DNA of 64,000 bases from Limnephilus marmoratus. Lineage: Eukaryota; Arthropoda; Insecta; Trichoptera; Limnephilidae. Position 1 is the first letter of the stretch; every line of letters begins with the position of its first letter. Of this stretch, positions 49,901 through 56,668 are shown piece after piece. The notes beneath the pieces are model-generated. The model was not told where the DNA came from, did no database searches, and saw only the letters and a list, made by a program, of their open reading frames with translations. Both the position numbers and the translations under genes were made by a program. The stretch lies in contig OU862913.1 of assembly GCA_917880885.1 (NCBI GenBank), forward strand, positions 27,723,286-27,787,285, in the 5' to 3' direction.

Positions 49901-52808
49901 CTAGGATTATTGGAGTGGATCAGATCCTCGCAAATGAGGAGGCGACTACATTTTGATGGTTGGTGATGGCTTACCTAATATCAATGATTCCCACACCGTC
50001 ATTGATGATGTTGTTATCAGAGCTGCAGAGGTAGTACTGCACACACTCCCCCTCTTGACCCTCGGAGGTCGTGCACTTCACAGCTTCGCCTGTCAACAAA
50101 TTATTCATATATTAATACGGAGGTATTTAGATTATTATTTAATCATAACAGGAATATAAAGCATATAATGCAATTTGAATGAACAGTAGAAAATAATGAA
50201 GACAATTTTTTTTTTGTGAATACCGTAAAAGATTTCCATCTGCTCCCGTCTGGATCCAGTGAGACTATGGCATCGCCAAATTGGGGTATGTTGTGAGGCT
50301 GATGGTAGTGGGGACGGGAGTAGATGGGGAAGAGGAAGGTGGGGAAGAATCTGAATGTTTCAATTCTGAATGGTGGTCTTACACCAGGGCATTACTGAGA
50401 GTATCTTTCACTCTGGAACCTGCTGCAAATATATTATATACTAGCAGACCCGGCCACGCGTTGCTGTGGCTAATAAAACATCTACATCTACTGGATGGTT
50501 ATCCAACCTTTATAACCCCGCCGTCTTTGAGTTTATCGCCAAGAGACAGACAGAGGCCGCGGAGGACTTAATTTATAATACGTAGAGATGGTGTGAAAGA
50601 TTGTAATGATGTGCATGAAATGCTTGGGGTAACTAACGTATTTAAGTTAATAAGGATTAATACTGTATCCGTCTAAATAACTTTTCAATTACAAATACGG
50701 TATAGTAAGCTATCCGTAAAAGATAGATATATGCCTTCGCGGACTTTTTTGTAGATCTATAAAAGAGGAATATCCCACCATGCATTGTTTTGTTATATCC
50801 CAAAAGGATTAGGCAGCGTTTTCGATGAAAGCTACCAGGCGGCTTGACTTTTTCCGACACTTCTAACAATTATCCTTATGTTTCAACCAATTTACACAAA
50901 TCCTTGACAAATCCGATGCAGCAATAATGTTAAAAAACCATTATTTAATGCATTCTGCACTAGCCTGTATATACATGTCAAACATGGTGTCAATACCGAG
51001 TAAGCTCAATGGAACGTCTCCGGATCCAATATAATGATGCGTGCAGAATCATATTTGGATTCAGAAGGTACAGCAGCGCTTCAACAATGTTCACAGAATT
51101 AGGACTTCATGGATTCGCCAGTCTGATGAGACACCGGGTCACTGGAGCCAGGATGCGGCTAAAGGCCTACGACAACACGTTGGTGACCGCAGCCTTCCAG
51201 CACCAAGCTCCACTCCTGAGTGAGCGATGGGCCCGAGCGCACTCAAGATCACGCCCTGCATAATAATTAATGATTTATTTTTGTTATTATTAATTTTTAT
51301 TACTATTATTTTTTTTTCTATTTATGTTCTTATTTCTTTACTGTGTAAATATATAAATATGTATAACTATATGGGACGTGTGGGATTGCACTATCCTCCC
51401 CACATCCTGGAATAAAGATTATTGTTAATATTATTTTTACTATCTATTATTATCAAAATTAAATTATAACTTCTTGTGACTTGGCCACGACTATGTGACC
51501 CCCCCTGGAGCTATTTGACCCCCCCCTGGCGCCAAAGCTGGATCCGCCATTGTAGCATCTCTGTATGAAAATAGTTGCAGTAGGGTCCGCGTTAACGGTC
51601 AAGTTTCGGAAGAATTTGAAGTGGAAATCGGCCTCAGACAAGGGTGCCCTGTGTCGCCAATCCTCTTCACTATATTCATGGACCGAATCAGCCGAAACAG
51701 CCAAACACCGGATGCCCGGAAGGTGGGGAACTCGGGAGGGGGGAGGGGAACTCGGAAGGGGAGTTCGTGGGAGGGGAACCCGGGAGGGGAGTTAGGGACG
51801 GGGGAAGCGGGCGAGAGGAGTGGGGAAAGGGAAGGCGGAGTGAGAGGGGAAGGGGACGCGGGAGAGGAAGGGAAGGAGGAAAGGGAGACGGAATGGGAAA
51901 GGGACGAATGGGAAAGGACTCGAAGGGAGAAACAATTTCAAACAAAGCACACCGGGAACTCGCTATAATAATAAAAAATGTAGCGACAGATCGATTTGAT
52001 TTGTATGCAAACTAACAGATGGCAGTGTGAGTTAATAGGTTGGGCAACCATCCAGAAGATGGCGTTGTGTTTCATTAGCCACAGAAACGCGTGGCCGGGT
52101 CAGCTAGTAAATTGATAATTTCGAATTGAAATAATAACTTTAAAATACACTGGCACTTCGCTTGTACTTTTTGACACTAAACGGGAGTTAGTGACAAAAA
52201 GTGTATTTAATGAGGTCTTTAGTCATGTTTCTCCAAGATCAAACGGAATAAATTGATAGCATCTTAGATGAATTAACTAAGTCTATGCATCGCGTCTACG
52301 ATTTATTTCAATTCTAAGGCTTCGTTAGTTCACATGCATTCCCCACCTTCCTCTTCCCCATCTCTTTCCCCTCCCCACTACCTTTAGCCTCACAGAATAC
52401 TCCAATTAGGGATGCCATAGTCTCACTGGCTCCACATGGATGGGAAAAGTTGGGACTCTTGTGCAGTATTCATAAAAAAAAGTTTACCAATTTTTTTTTA
52501 AATAATTCCAGGTGGTGTTAGGTTAGGTTGCTTTAAGTTAGGTTATGTTAAGTTAGGTTAGGTTAGGTTAGGCTACGTTAGGTTAGGTTAATGGCACTAG
52601 GCTAGGTACCTCCATTGCGGCTCGGTGGGTCCGTGACGGGGTTGGTGACAGGCGGAATGACAGGCCCTGGGTTGAGGATGACCTTGCTAGGAGTGAGGTT
52701 AGGTTTGTTGCCACCTGGTCTGACGAATACCTCGTCGATTAGTGCGTCCAGGTCGCCTTGCGCCAGGCACACGCCTGCCAGACACACCACAAGGAATGCT
52801 CGTAACAT
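31792..52808 (-). CDS. Clip-domain serine protease homologue (CLIPA / PPAF2-like), complete, 7 coding exons
   Basis: Exons in transcript order are 52808-52610, 50089-49975, 44973-44764, 43303-43065, 40647-40463, 38645-38481 and 31953-31792. All have GT-AG borders, and they sum to 1,275 bp (424 residues plus TAA). The layout is: signal peptide about 1-17 ([16 protein letters not shown]); Pro-rich linker; clip domain with six Cys at 72, 82, 88, 111, 118 and 119; Pro-rich linker 120-141; linking Cys142; trypsin-like domain from about 149. His206 (TAAHC) and Asp260 (DIAL) of the triad are present, but the catalytic Ser site reads GDGGSPL (Gly362), so it should not cleave peptides. Secreted homologues of this type act as cofactors for prophenoloxidase activation in haemolymph. 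The role here is inferred from the family. The gene converges with COG7. Confidence 0.95.
31955..32295 (+). repeat. ~36-bp minisatellite in the SPH last intron
   Basis: About nine imperfect copies of GGTCAAGATTAAGTTTGAGG plus TTTTTTTTGAGAAAA. The array starts right next to the acceptor of the SPH last exon, so its T-rich arms face away from the splice site on the minus strand. Confidence 0.9.
32400..33180 (+). repeat. 72-bp satellite, first block
   Basis: About ten copies of a 72-bp unit (TTAACAATATAGTTTGAATA … TTTTTTAAGGTGTGCAGTAG TATTGG). The block stops exactly at a TTAA (33177-33180) and resumes at a TTAA (36775-36778), so it was one array before an insertion. Confidence 0.95.
34144..34444 (-). 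mobile_element. LINE 3' end
   Basis: Minus strand encodes [20 protein letters not shown] then [20 protein letters not shown] and ends [13 protein letters not shown]…, the terminal RT segment, followed by the CTCCTGTGTGGAGTTAATGT tail. Close copy of 48850-49545. It is nested in the TTAA-flanked block. Confidence 0.85.
34878..35018 (+). pseudogene. Short coding-like stretch, possible captured exon
   Basis: After a TTTAG acceptor-like site the frame reads [20 protein letters not shown] … [19 protein letters not shown] and a stop. The acidic tail and the LIEGRRVV end look like real protein, but I cannot name the family. It may be the remnant of a gene or accessory protein carried by the surrounding element. 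Confidence 0.3.
35680..35877. mobile_element. Small G-rich MITE
   Basis: Inverted ends GGGCGGATCCAGGATTT and, reversed, AGGCGGATTTAGGGGGG, with poly-G stretches inside. Similar in style to patches at 2430-2510 and 41450-41505. Confidence 0.55.
35985..36222 (+). mobile_element. Polypurine element with Helitron-like 3' end
   Basis: Long GGGGAGGGGAACT-type polypurine run followed by GAGAAACGATTTCTTTATTA and GGCAT-AGCAATGC-ATGCC, then GTACCAGCTAG before T. Related copies are at 51718-51965 and, reversed, 52915-53140. ORFs on both strands are low-complexity artefacts. Confidence 0.6.
36775..38252 (+). repeat. 72-bp satellite, second block
   Basis: Continuation of the 32400-33180 array: about eight more units with the same variants (CGGAAAGAATTTGTTCGATT), interrupted by a LINE at 36849-37720. 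Confidence 0.95.
36849..37720 (+). mobile_element. 5'-truncated LINE, long open RT C-terminal region
   Basis: An uninterrupted reading frame (to TGA at 37692-37694) encodes [55 protein letters not shown] and [20 protein letters not shown], the last a Cys/His knuckle. It ends in (GAA)n. A 9-bp duplication GTGTTGGTT (36840-36848, 37721-37729) flanks it inside the satellite. The intact frame implies a young insertion. Confidence 0.92.
38481..38645 (-). CDS. SPH coding exon 6: substituted Ser site
   Basis: Phase 0 at both ends (55 codons). It encodes [20 protein letters not shown], then TFICAGG and [16 protein letters not shown]. The canonical GDSGGP is replaced by GDGGSP, so the nucleophilic Ser is Gly and a Ser sits two positions later. 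This defines the protein as a non-catalytic homologue. Confidence 0.95.
38935..39291 (-). mobile_element. Non-autonomous Helitron (357 bp)
   Basis: Minus strand starts TCCTACTTATTTTAATATTA after A and ends GGAAAAGCTAG before T. The internal GTTTGTTACTCTTTCAGGCA and the CCGCGGGAAAAGCTAG end match Helitrons that I know from insect, notably lepidopteran, genomes. Confidence 0.8.
39300..39929. other. Intron sequence with a dispersed repeat
   Basis: 39310-39480 resembles 53680-53830 (AACGTCAAATGTCAATGC; TTTCTTACACACTAAATGTC). No gene. Confidence 0.45.
39930..40262 (-). mobile_element. SINE-X copy (-), internally rearranged
   Basis: GAGGCCCTGAACATAATTTC … AAGACCTAGACAAACCCCAG … GCGAACCACTTGGGGAGATC. 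The centre is replaced by AT-rich sequence around 40060-40110. Confidence 0.65.
40270..40435 (+). repeat. 17-bp minisatellite
   Basis: About nine copies of AAAGGTCAAACTTGGTA or its AAAATTGGTT variant. It ends about 28 bp from the SPH exon-5 donor on the other strand. Confidence 0.93.
40463..40647 (-). CDS. SPH coding exon 5: Asp region of the protease-like domain
   Basis: Two leading bases complete a Gly codon; phase 0 end at AAGAAG|GTAACT. It encodes [13 protein letters not shown] with the active-site Asp, then VGVVCLPP and [13 protein letters not shown], the usual landmarks of clip-SP catalytic domains. Confidence 0.95.
40664..41499. other. SPH intron, repeat debris
   Basis: 40786-40990 starts TTAACCTTTCAGCGGTCGCG and may be a further TTAA element, but I cannot place its other end. 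41040-41170 resembles a LINE tail. 41450-41505 is a G/C-rich MITE end. Confidence 0.35.
41500..42060 (-). mobile_element. RTE-type LINE reverse transcriptase fragment
   Basis: Minus strand encodes [33 protein letters not shown] (catalytic YADD altered to NADD) and, after a stop, [12 protein letters not shown] and VLFYG-like MEAWTYG. One in-frame stop and the active-site change show it is dead. It ends where a G-rich MITE begins. Confidence 0.85.
42129..42811. mobile_element. TTAA-MITE family A, best copy (683 bp)
   Basis: TTAA at 42125-42128 and 42812-42815. Perfect inverted termini TTAACCCCTCCG. It is the reference copy for family A, with 31016-31610 and 11919-12533 as relatives. CCC next to TTAA fits piggyBac-type ends. 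No transposase. Confidence 0.9.
43065..43303 (-). CDS. SPH coding exon 4: His region of the protease-like domain
   Basis: Follows TTCCAG and ends in phase 1 at ACGCAG|GTAACA. It encodes [20 protein letters not shown] and then the [13 protein letters not shown] segment. The active-site His is intact. Confidence 0.95.
43435..44700 (+). repeat. 40/42-bp tandem array in an SPH intron
   Basis: About 30 units alternating between two related types: GATCAATCAATGAATATGTA + ATATTTGCAAGTATTTGAAAAA and the same start + ATAATTGCAAGCATGATGAA. In places the two alternate to give a ~82-bp higher-order unit. It sits about 65 bp from SPH exon 3's donor. Confidence 0.95.
44764..44973 (-). CDS. SPH coding exon 3: second half of the clip domain, linker, start of the protease-like domain
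   Basis: It follows TCTGTAG and supplies clip cysteines 4-6 ([11 protein letters not shown]). A Pro-rich linker ([14 protein letters not shown]) leads to [15 protein letters not shown] and then [14 protein letters not shown]. The Cys-Gly-Ile-Arg-Asn plus FPWMVA signature is typical of SPH1/PPAF2-type homologues. It ends in phase 2. Confidence 0.94.
45150..45430 (+). mobile_element. SINE-X copy in forward orientation
   Basis: CTAGGTCTTGGCGGAACATG … GGCCGGATCGGGAGAGACTG … AACCTTCACACAGCATCC, without its extreme 3' tail. Confidence 0.7.
45431..46290 (-). mobile_element. LINE RT fragment split by a MITE
   Basis: 45431-45558 plus 45999-46290 match 49110-49545 (GGATCAATGACGCTAGTTCC; GCAGTCCGTCTGTTAAGATG; GGAGAATCTATCAAACGGAC). 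Coding is on the minus strand and degraded. Confidence 0.75.
45559..45998. mobile_element. MITE with GGGGGCRTTCARGTATTACG ends
   Basis: Inverted ends AGGGGGCATTCAAGTATTAC and, reversed, AGGGGGCGTTCAGGTATTAC, both continuing GTAACGCA. Internal repeats of CGTTACGTAAC and long G runs. The empty site is seen at 49230 (GCTCTAAAGATTG). Confidence 0.85.
46308..46834 (+). mobile_element. PIF/Harbinger-like element with a MADF-domain exon (527 bp)
   Basis: TAA duplicated at 46305-46307 and 46835-46837. Inverted ends TGCTGGCGCCAGACATGTCT and, reversed, TGCCGGCGCCAGACATATGT, both continuing TCAAAGAAGTG. The plus strand at 46553-46660 encodes [35 protein letters not shown], a clear MADF N-terminal half. 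No DDE transposase is present. Confidence 0.8.
46838..47180. other. AT-rich intron sequence, nothing recognised
   Basis: No repeat or coding signal. Confidence 0.4.
47181..47761. mobile_element. Long-TIR MITE with a nested inner palindrome
   Basis: Outer arms (GGATCGAGATAGATAACGGA … TTTGTGTGATTTT, reversed at the right end) are those of 14544-14804. Inside, a second inverted pair AATTCGTCGCCTTAGTTCGT / ACGAATTGC…CTGAGGC with CCAACAGACCATT flanks the core. It shares TAATCATGYRTRCTTGCAG and GATCTAAACTAAA with the shorter copy. Confidence 0.8.
47795..48112 (-). mobile_element. SINE-A pieces around another repeat
   Basis: 47800-47880 and 48040-48112 are SINE-A 3' parts. Between them 47900-48040 contains a SINE-X end fragment (CACCACAGGTGGTTCGCTTT) and sequence shared with 25060-25180. 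Confidence 0.55.
48113..48844. other. SPH intron, nothing clear
   Basis: 48485-48600 and 49600-49740 have transposon-like GGGGGC/TGGGCG motifs (GGTTCTCAATGTGGGCGATA and GAACCCTTGGTCTAGA), perhaps the two ends of one old element interrupted by the LINE at 48850-49545. Confidence 0.35.
48850..49545 (-). mobile_element. LINE RT C-terminal region, best copy of its family
   Basis: Minus-strand ORF 49366-48902 encodes [60 protein letters not shown] and ends [15 protein letters not shown]. The 3' tail CTGTGTGGAGTTAATGTAAA plus A-run is identical in kind to the SINE-X tail. Truncated at the 5' end. Confidence 0.9.
49975..50089 (-). CDS. SPH coding exon 2: first half of the clip domain
   Basis: The two leading bases complete a Gly codon; the exon ends in phase 2 at ATATTAG|GTAAGC. 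It encodes [21 protein letters not shown] and [12 protein letters not shown], giving clip cysteines 1-3 with the spacing seen in CLIPA proteins. Confidence 0.93.
50200..50440 (-). mobile_element. SINE-A 3' part, cut by a Helitron
   Basis: GATTTCCATCTGCTCCCGTC … ACCAGGGCATTACTGAGAGT … GCTGCAAATATATTATA, then the Helitron end begins. The tRNA head is missing. Confidence 0.7.
50441..50913 (-). mobile_element. Helitron fragment (3' part)
   Basis: Minus-strand end GTGGCCGGGTCTGCTAG followed by T. The body matches 17130-17635 in reverse (TTTTGTTATATCCCAAAAGG; AGGCGGCTTGACTTTTTCCG). The 5' part is missing; LINE sequence starts at 50914. Confidence 0.75.
50914..51270 (+). mobile_element. LINE RT tail
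   Basis: [20 protein letters not shown] then, after a shift, [40 protein letters not shown] and a stop at 51261-51263. The RxQYNxAxRxxxG motif marks the end of an RT region in a LINE family different from the others in this window. Confidence 0.8.
51540..51965 (+). mobile_element. LINE RT palm fragment followed by a polypurine element
   Basis: 51600-51700 encodes [22 protein letters not shown], the RT motif before the catalytic palm. 51718-51965 is a GGGGAACTCGGGAGG-rich polypurine element ending CACACCGGGAACTCGCTA, related to 35985-36222. Confidence 0.7.
51966..52107 (+). mobile_element. Helitron 3' end
   Basis: Ends GCCAC-AGAAACGC-GTGGC-CGGGTCAG-CTAG before T: a perfect 5-bp stem-loop, then CTAG. 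The clearest Helitron 3' end in the window. Confidence 0.75.
52335..52480 (+). mobile_element. SINE-A 3' fragment
   Basis: CCCACTACCTTTAGCCTCAC … GATGCCATAGTCTCACTGGC … GACTCTTGTGCAGTATTCAT, without a tRNA head. Confidence 0.65.
52518..52591 (+). repeat. Telomere-like (TTAGG)n stretch
   Basis: Imperfect GGTTA/TTAGG repeats (GTTAGGTTAGGTTAGG and variants) over ~70 bp. It lies about 13 bp inside SPH intron 1 from the donor, on the minus strand CCTAA. Interstitial simple repeats of this unit are common in insects. Confidence 0.85.
52610..52808 (-). CDS. SPH coding exon 1: signal peptide and Pro-rich N terminus
   Basis: The start codon is the ATG at 52808-52806; it opens a hydrophobic signal peptide ending near LAQG. 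The sequence just upstream on the minus strand reads GTTTGTTTCAG|A-ATG, so this exon probably starts one base before the ATG after a 5' UTR intron, with a noncoding first exon upstream. It ends in phase 1 at GGAG|GTACCT. The rest encodes [16 protein letters not shown] and a Pro/Thr/Val-rich segment. Confidence 0.9.
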
Positions 52809-52914
52809 TCTGAAACAAACAAACATCAAATAATTAAAATCGTATATTTGTCGCTAGTTTGCAGTTTGTTAGAACACAATTCAATAGTGTGGTCACCATA
52901 CTAACAAATATTGA

Positions 52915-53140
52915 ATGTTCCTGGTTCCCGGCATGCGTCACTATGCCATTTAATAAAAAAATTGTTTCTCCCTGCGTGTCCTTTCTCATTTGTCCCGTTC
53001 CCCTTCTGCTTCCCCTTCCTCTCCCGTGTCCCCTTCCCCTCTTGCGTTCCCACTCCCCCTACTCCGTCTTCCCTCTCCCCACTCCAGTCCCTCCTTCCCG
53101 CGAGCCCCCCTCCCGAGTTACCCTCCCCCTCCCAGGATTC
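52915..53140 (-). mobile_element. Polypyrimidine element, reverse of 35985-36222
   Basis: GCATGCGTCACTATGCC hairpin, TTTAATAAAAAAATTGTTTC, then CT-rich sequence. The CTAG end is mutated. ORFs here are low complexity. Confidence 0.55.
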
Positions 53141-53449
53141 CCCACCTTCGTCTTCCCCGTTTTCGTCCACTCCCCACTACCTTCAGCCTCACAACATTTG
53201 GGATGCAATAGTCACACTGGTTCTAGCCGCTTGCGAGCAGTTGGGAATTTTGTGCGGTATTTCCATACAATCACCCTCTGGAGACAGTCAAATATCCTCC
53301 ACAAACAGCTGCTTGTATAAATTTTTGTGTTTTTTATTTTTCTGTTCTTTTCCGCATGGTTTTTTTTCTTTTCTGTTTTTATTTTTATCTACTTATTTAT
53401 CGTTATTTTGTCCCTTGTCCCTAATTCCTTTTTAGTTATTTGCAAACCT

Positions 53450-54097
53450 TGAGTTATTTACACCATTTACAACTCGAGAACGAATGGACCGATTTTTATG
53501 ATCTTTGATTTCTTGCATTTGTCTCCGCCCCGAATAGCAGAATAGTTATTAAAACATCGAAAAATTTCACGACACAAAAAGTTATGAAGAAAATTCTTTT
53601 CCTCATACATTTTGTAAGGAACGAATTCTCATCTTTTGAAAGAGCTGCAGTAATATTGTGATATAAATATAATATTGAATAGTGCGTGAATTCCAAAAAT
53701 TAAAAAAACGTCAAATGTCAATGCACTGATTGTTTTGCTTTTGTTCTTAAGCATATAATGCTGCCCCTCTTTCTTACACACTAAATGTCAACAGTCGAAA
53801 ATGAGACAAACGTTGAACGTATGTATGTCTGCACCCCTCCAAAGGAAAAATACATTAATAATTATAATAAATATCCCTCACACGTATAAAGAAATAGAAA
53901 CGCAATTCCCGTAAATAAGTGGAAAAATAATAAACAACGCAATCTCTGATACTGACAAAAACAAAACACGGGCAGTTGCGCATCCATGACTGCTTCATTG
54001 TGTAATTTTTAACTTAATAAAAAAAAATAATTCAGCTAATAAGTTAACACAACAGTTATTGATTCTGAGGCGGTACAAAGTTTTCCGGGTCAGCTAG
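53450..54097 (+). mobile_element. Probable Helitron-like element
   Basis: AACTCGAGAACGAATGGACC-type start and CCGGGTCAGCTAG before T at the end. The interior is AT-rich and shared in part with 39310-39480. The 5' end is uncertain. Confidence 0.45.
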
Positions 54098-54312
54098 TAT
54101 GGAATATACATTCTGGAAAACTATTATATTAACTAACAGAATGTATACCCCTGCATACATTCTGGAAAAAAAACTATTTACCTGTTTAATCATAGGGGAT
54201 CATATTTGTCCCCGTTCACATAGGTCTCATAGAAAGCGTTGTGTCTCCCTTGCTATCATAGTGGGAAATACGACCAAAACGGTGTTATAAAGGGAAAACA
54301 ACCCGCTATATA

Positions 54313-54641
54313 TTAACTTTTTACCCGCGTTGATCTACTCCGTTTTTTCAATACCCATACGCGGTATGTATATGTCATATTTCAAGTACCACGAGGCACG
54401 AGGACACATTCACTTGATTATAGATGTTTTTTACGAAAAAAAATTTTTCTTTCAAAATATGCCTGAATATGTCAGCATCGTGATAGTTACACGAATATTC
54501 TAGCGAGCGGGAAAAATACTGTGACATAGTAGCGCTGTTATATCGTCAGTCGAAGTTAGCGTAACAAGGGCTGATACGGGCGCGTGTGAGGCATGGCTTT
54601 TGCCATATCAACTGTTGTTACGATCGCGTGGAAAAGGTTAA
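54313..54641. mobile_element. TTAA-MITE family B, internally deleted copy (329 bp)
   Basis: TTAA at 54313-54316 and 54638-54641 with the same ends as 12841-13637. The centre corresponding to about 12923-13388 is absent: CATATTTCAAGTACC is joined almost directly to CACGAGGACACATTCACTTG. Confidence 0.85.
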
Positions 54642-54839
54642 AATCCAAAAGTTAACCACAAATTAATTAAATTTGTCTAATAAAATGTATGTGTTTTTAT
54701 TTTTTTCGTTTTCTGTAATTTTAGTTAGAAAAAAAACACGATTTCAAACTTTTAAAAGTTTGAAATCGAAATATTTATATTAAAAAAAAATACATATATT
54801 TTTTTAAATTATTTCTAGTTTCACCCTTCAAGGGTGTTC

Positions 54840-55500
54840 TACGCCATCATTTAAAATTATAGAGAAAAGAAATGTGAATTTATATAGGCATTAATTTTAT
54901 TTAAATGACCAAATTTCAGCATTAAATGGAAGATTGGAGTGGAGTTCAGACTTAGAAGAGATGAGATGTTGAATGGAGGGGAGGCAATTTTAGATAACGC
55001 TTGATAGAAGAGAGGATATTTATTTAGAGAGGGACAACCAAAAAAATTGTGATCTAAAGTTCCCACTTCTAAACCACAGAATGTACAATCTGGGGAGTAA
55101 AGGATGTGAATTTTAAAAAGGTGAGAAGGAACGGAACAATGTCAAATTCTCATTAGAATAAGTGAGGAAATTTCTTTTTTGGAAAAATGAGGGAATTTTT
55201 GAAACCACGGTTTTGATAGGATAGTCTTTTGTAATGAGGCGTAGCGGGCACTCTTGGATTGACTAGCAATGTTCCAATACTCTGTCCAAACATTGTGGGA
55301 TCTATCTTTGATGATGGAAAAAATATCAGATAGGGGAATATGGTTTACGAGGGTAACAATAGGATTGGTCGCTCCTTGTTTTGCCAAGGAATCAGCAATA
55401 TCGTTACCCACTATTTTCGTTGCCAACATTTCCAGCAATCCAAATAAGAATTACGGTTTTTCCAGAGCTTTGAATGGAGGCTTCAGCAAATATATGGTTA
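54840..55500 (-). mobile_element. I-clade-like LINE: RNase H and C-terminal Cys/His region
   Basis: Minus strand encodes KIVGNDIADSLAKQGATNP (RNase H GNxxAD motif), PLSDIFSIIKDRSHNVW and then, frameshifted, ILYSPDCTFCGLEVGTLDHN-FFGC, a zinc-knuckle-like end. RNase H after RT is characteristic of I/R1-group LINEs. Confidence 0.8.
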
Positions 55501-55674
55501 TTTCTAATACTTAATATAAATTGAAAGCATATTTCATCACCTTTCAAAAACAGTTTTTAGTTTTCGTAGACATTCAGAAATATTCCATTTATTTGAATTT
55601 TATTGCAAAACAGAAATATGTTTACCTTCTGTCAAAATACGCCTAATTTTTTAAAATTATTAACTAACTAACTA

Positions 55675-56400
55675 TTACGCCGTTTCCTCGCAGGGGTAGG
55701 CAGAGAGGATGGACCGCCAAACAACTCGATCTTGGCACACACTCCTTGCCTCGTTCACATTCATACATCGTCTCATACATGCTCTTCTATTATTCCGACT
55801 CTTCACATGGCCCAACTCAAGTAACTGATTCACTTGGTCGTGCCATGTCTTCCTCGGACGTCCCCGACTTCTTCTACCATTCACATTTGCGTCATATATT
55901 CTCTTTGCATTCCTTTCCTCGTTCATTCGCTCTATGTGCTCAAACCATCTGAGCGTCCCTTTCTTAATCTTACTCATTACGCTTACATCAGCCTTGCATT
56001 CTTCGCGGATCTCCACATTTCTCACACGATCGCACATGGTTTTACCACACATACGCCTCAGTGATCTCATTTCTACAGCATTCAGTCTACTTTGATCCTT
56101 CCTCTGCCAGTTACATACCTCACTGCCATACATCGGGGTAGGTATCAGATACCAGCACTCCATTATGGACGGCTAACTTCGCTTCTTCGGACAGTTTTTT
56201 TGTTGGCAGCCTGCATTTACCCTTCTTGCGATATCTCTATCAGCCTACCCATCTCTCGTAAACATACTCCCCAAGTACACAAACTCATCCACCTGCTCCA
56301 AATACTCATCATCACAACTATGTTGCACATTGTTTTCATACTCCCTCTTTCAAATACCATGACTTTGGCTTAGGTACTTACATTCATCATTAACTCATTC
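55675..56400 (-). mobile_element. RTE-type LINE C-terminal region, frameshifted
   Basis: Minus strand encodes MYGSEVCNWQRKDQSRLNAV, RSLRRMCGKTMCDRVRN, LRWFEHIERM and RRSRGRPRKTWHDQVNQLLE. Further RT sequence continues up to about 56400 in other frames. Confidence 0.85.
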
Positions 56401-56668
56401 TTCATACATACTTGGTTCATTCTAGACACGATAGACTGTAAATCTTCCATAGTGTTAGAAATCAGCATCTCATCAATTATTGTTATCCACTGGAGCGCTT
56501 TTTGCCAAAATATGGCACTATTTAAAACACCTCGGATTGCTTTGCGGCCAATTTTGGCAAAATTTTCCCTAATTTGTAAGTAATTTAGTGGAAGTTCACG
56601 ATTTTATAATATTTTTATGTGATAATCAACAAAAGATAGGTGAATTCATTGGTTATATGGAACTATAA

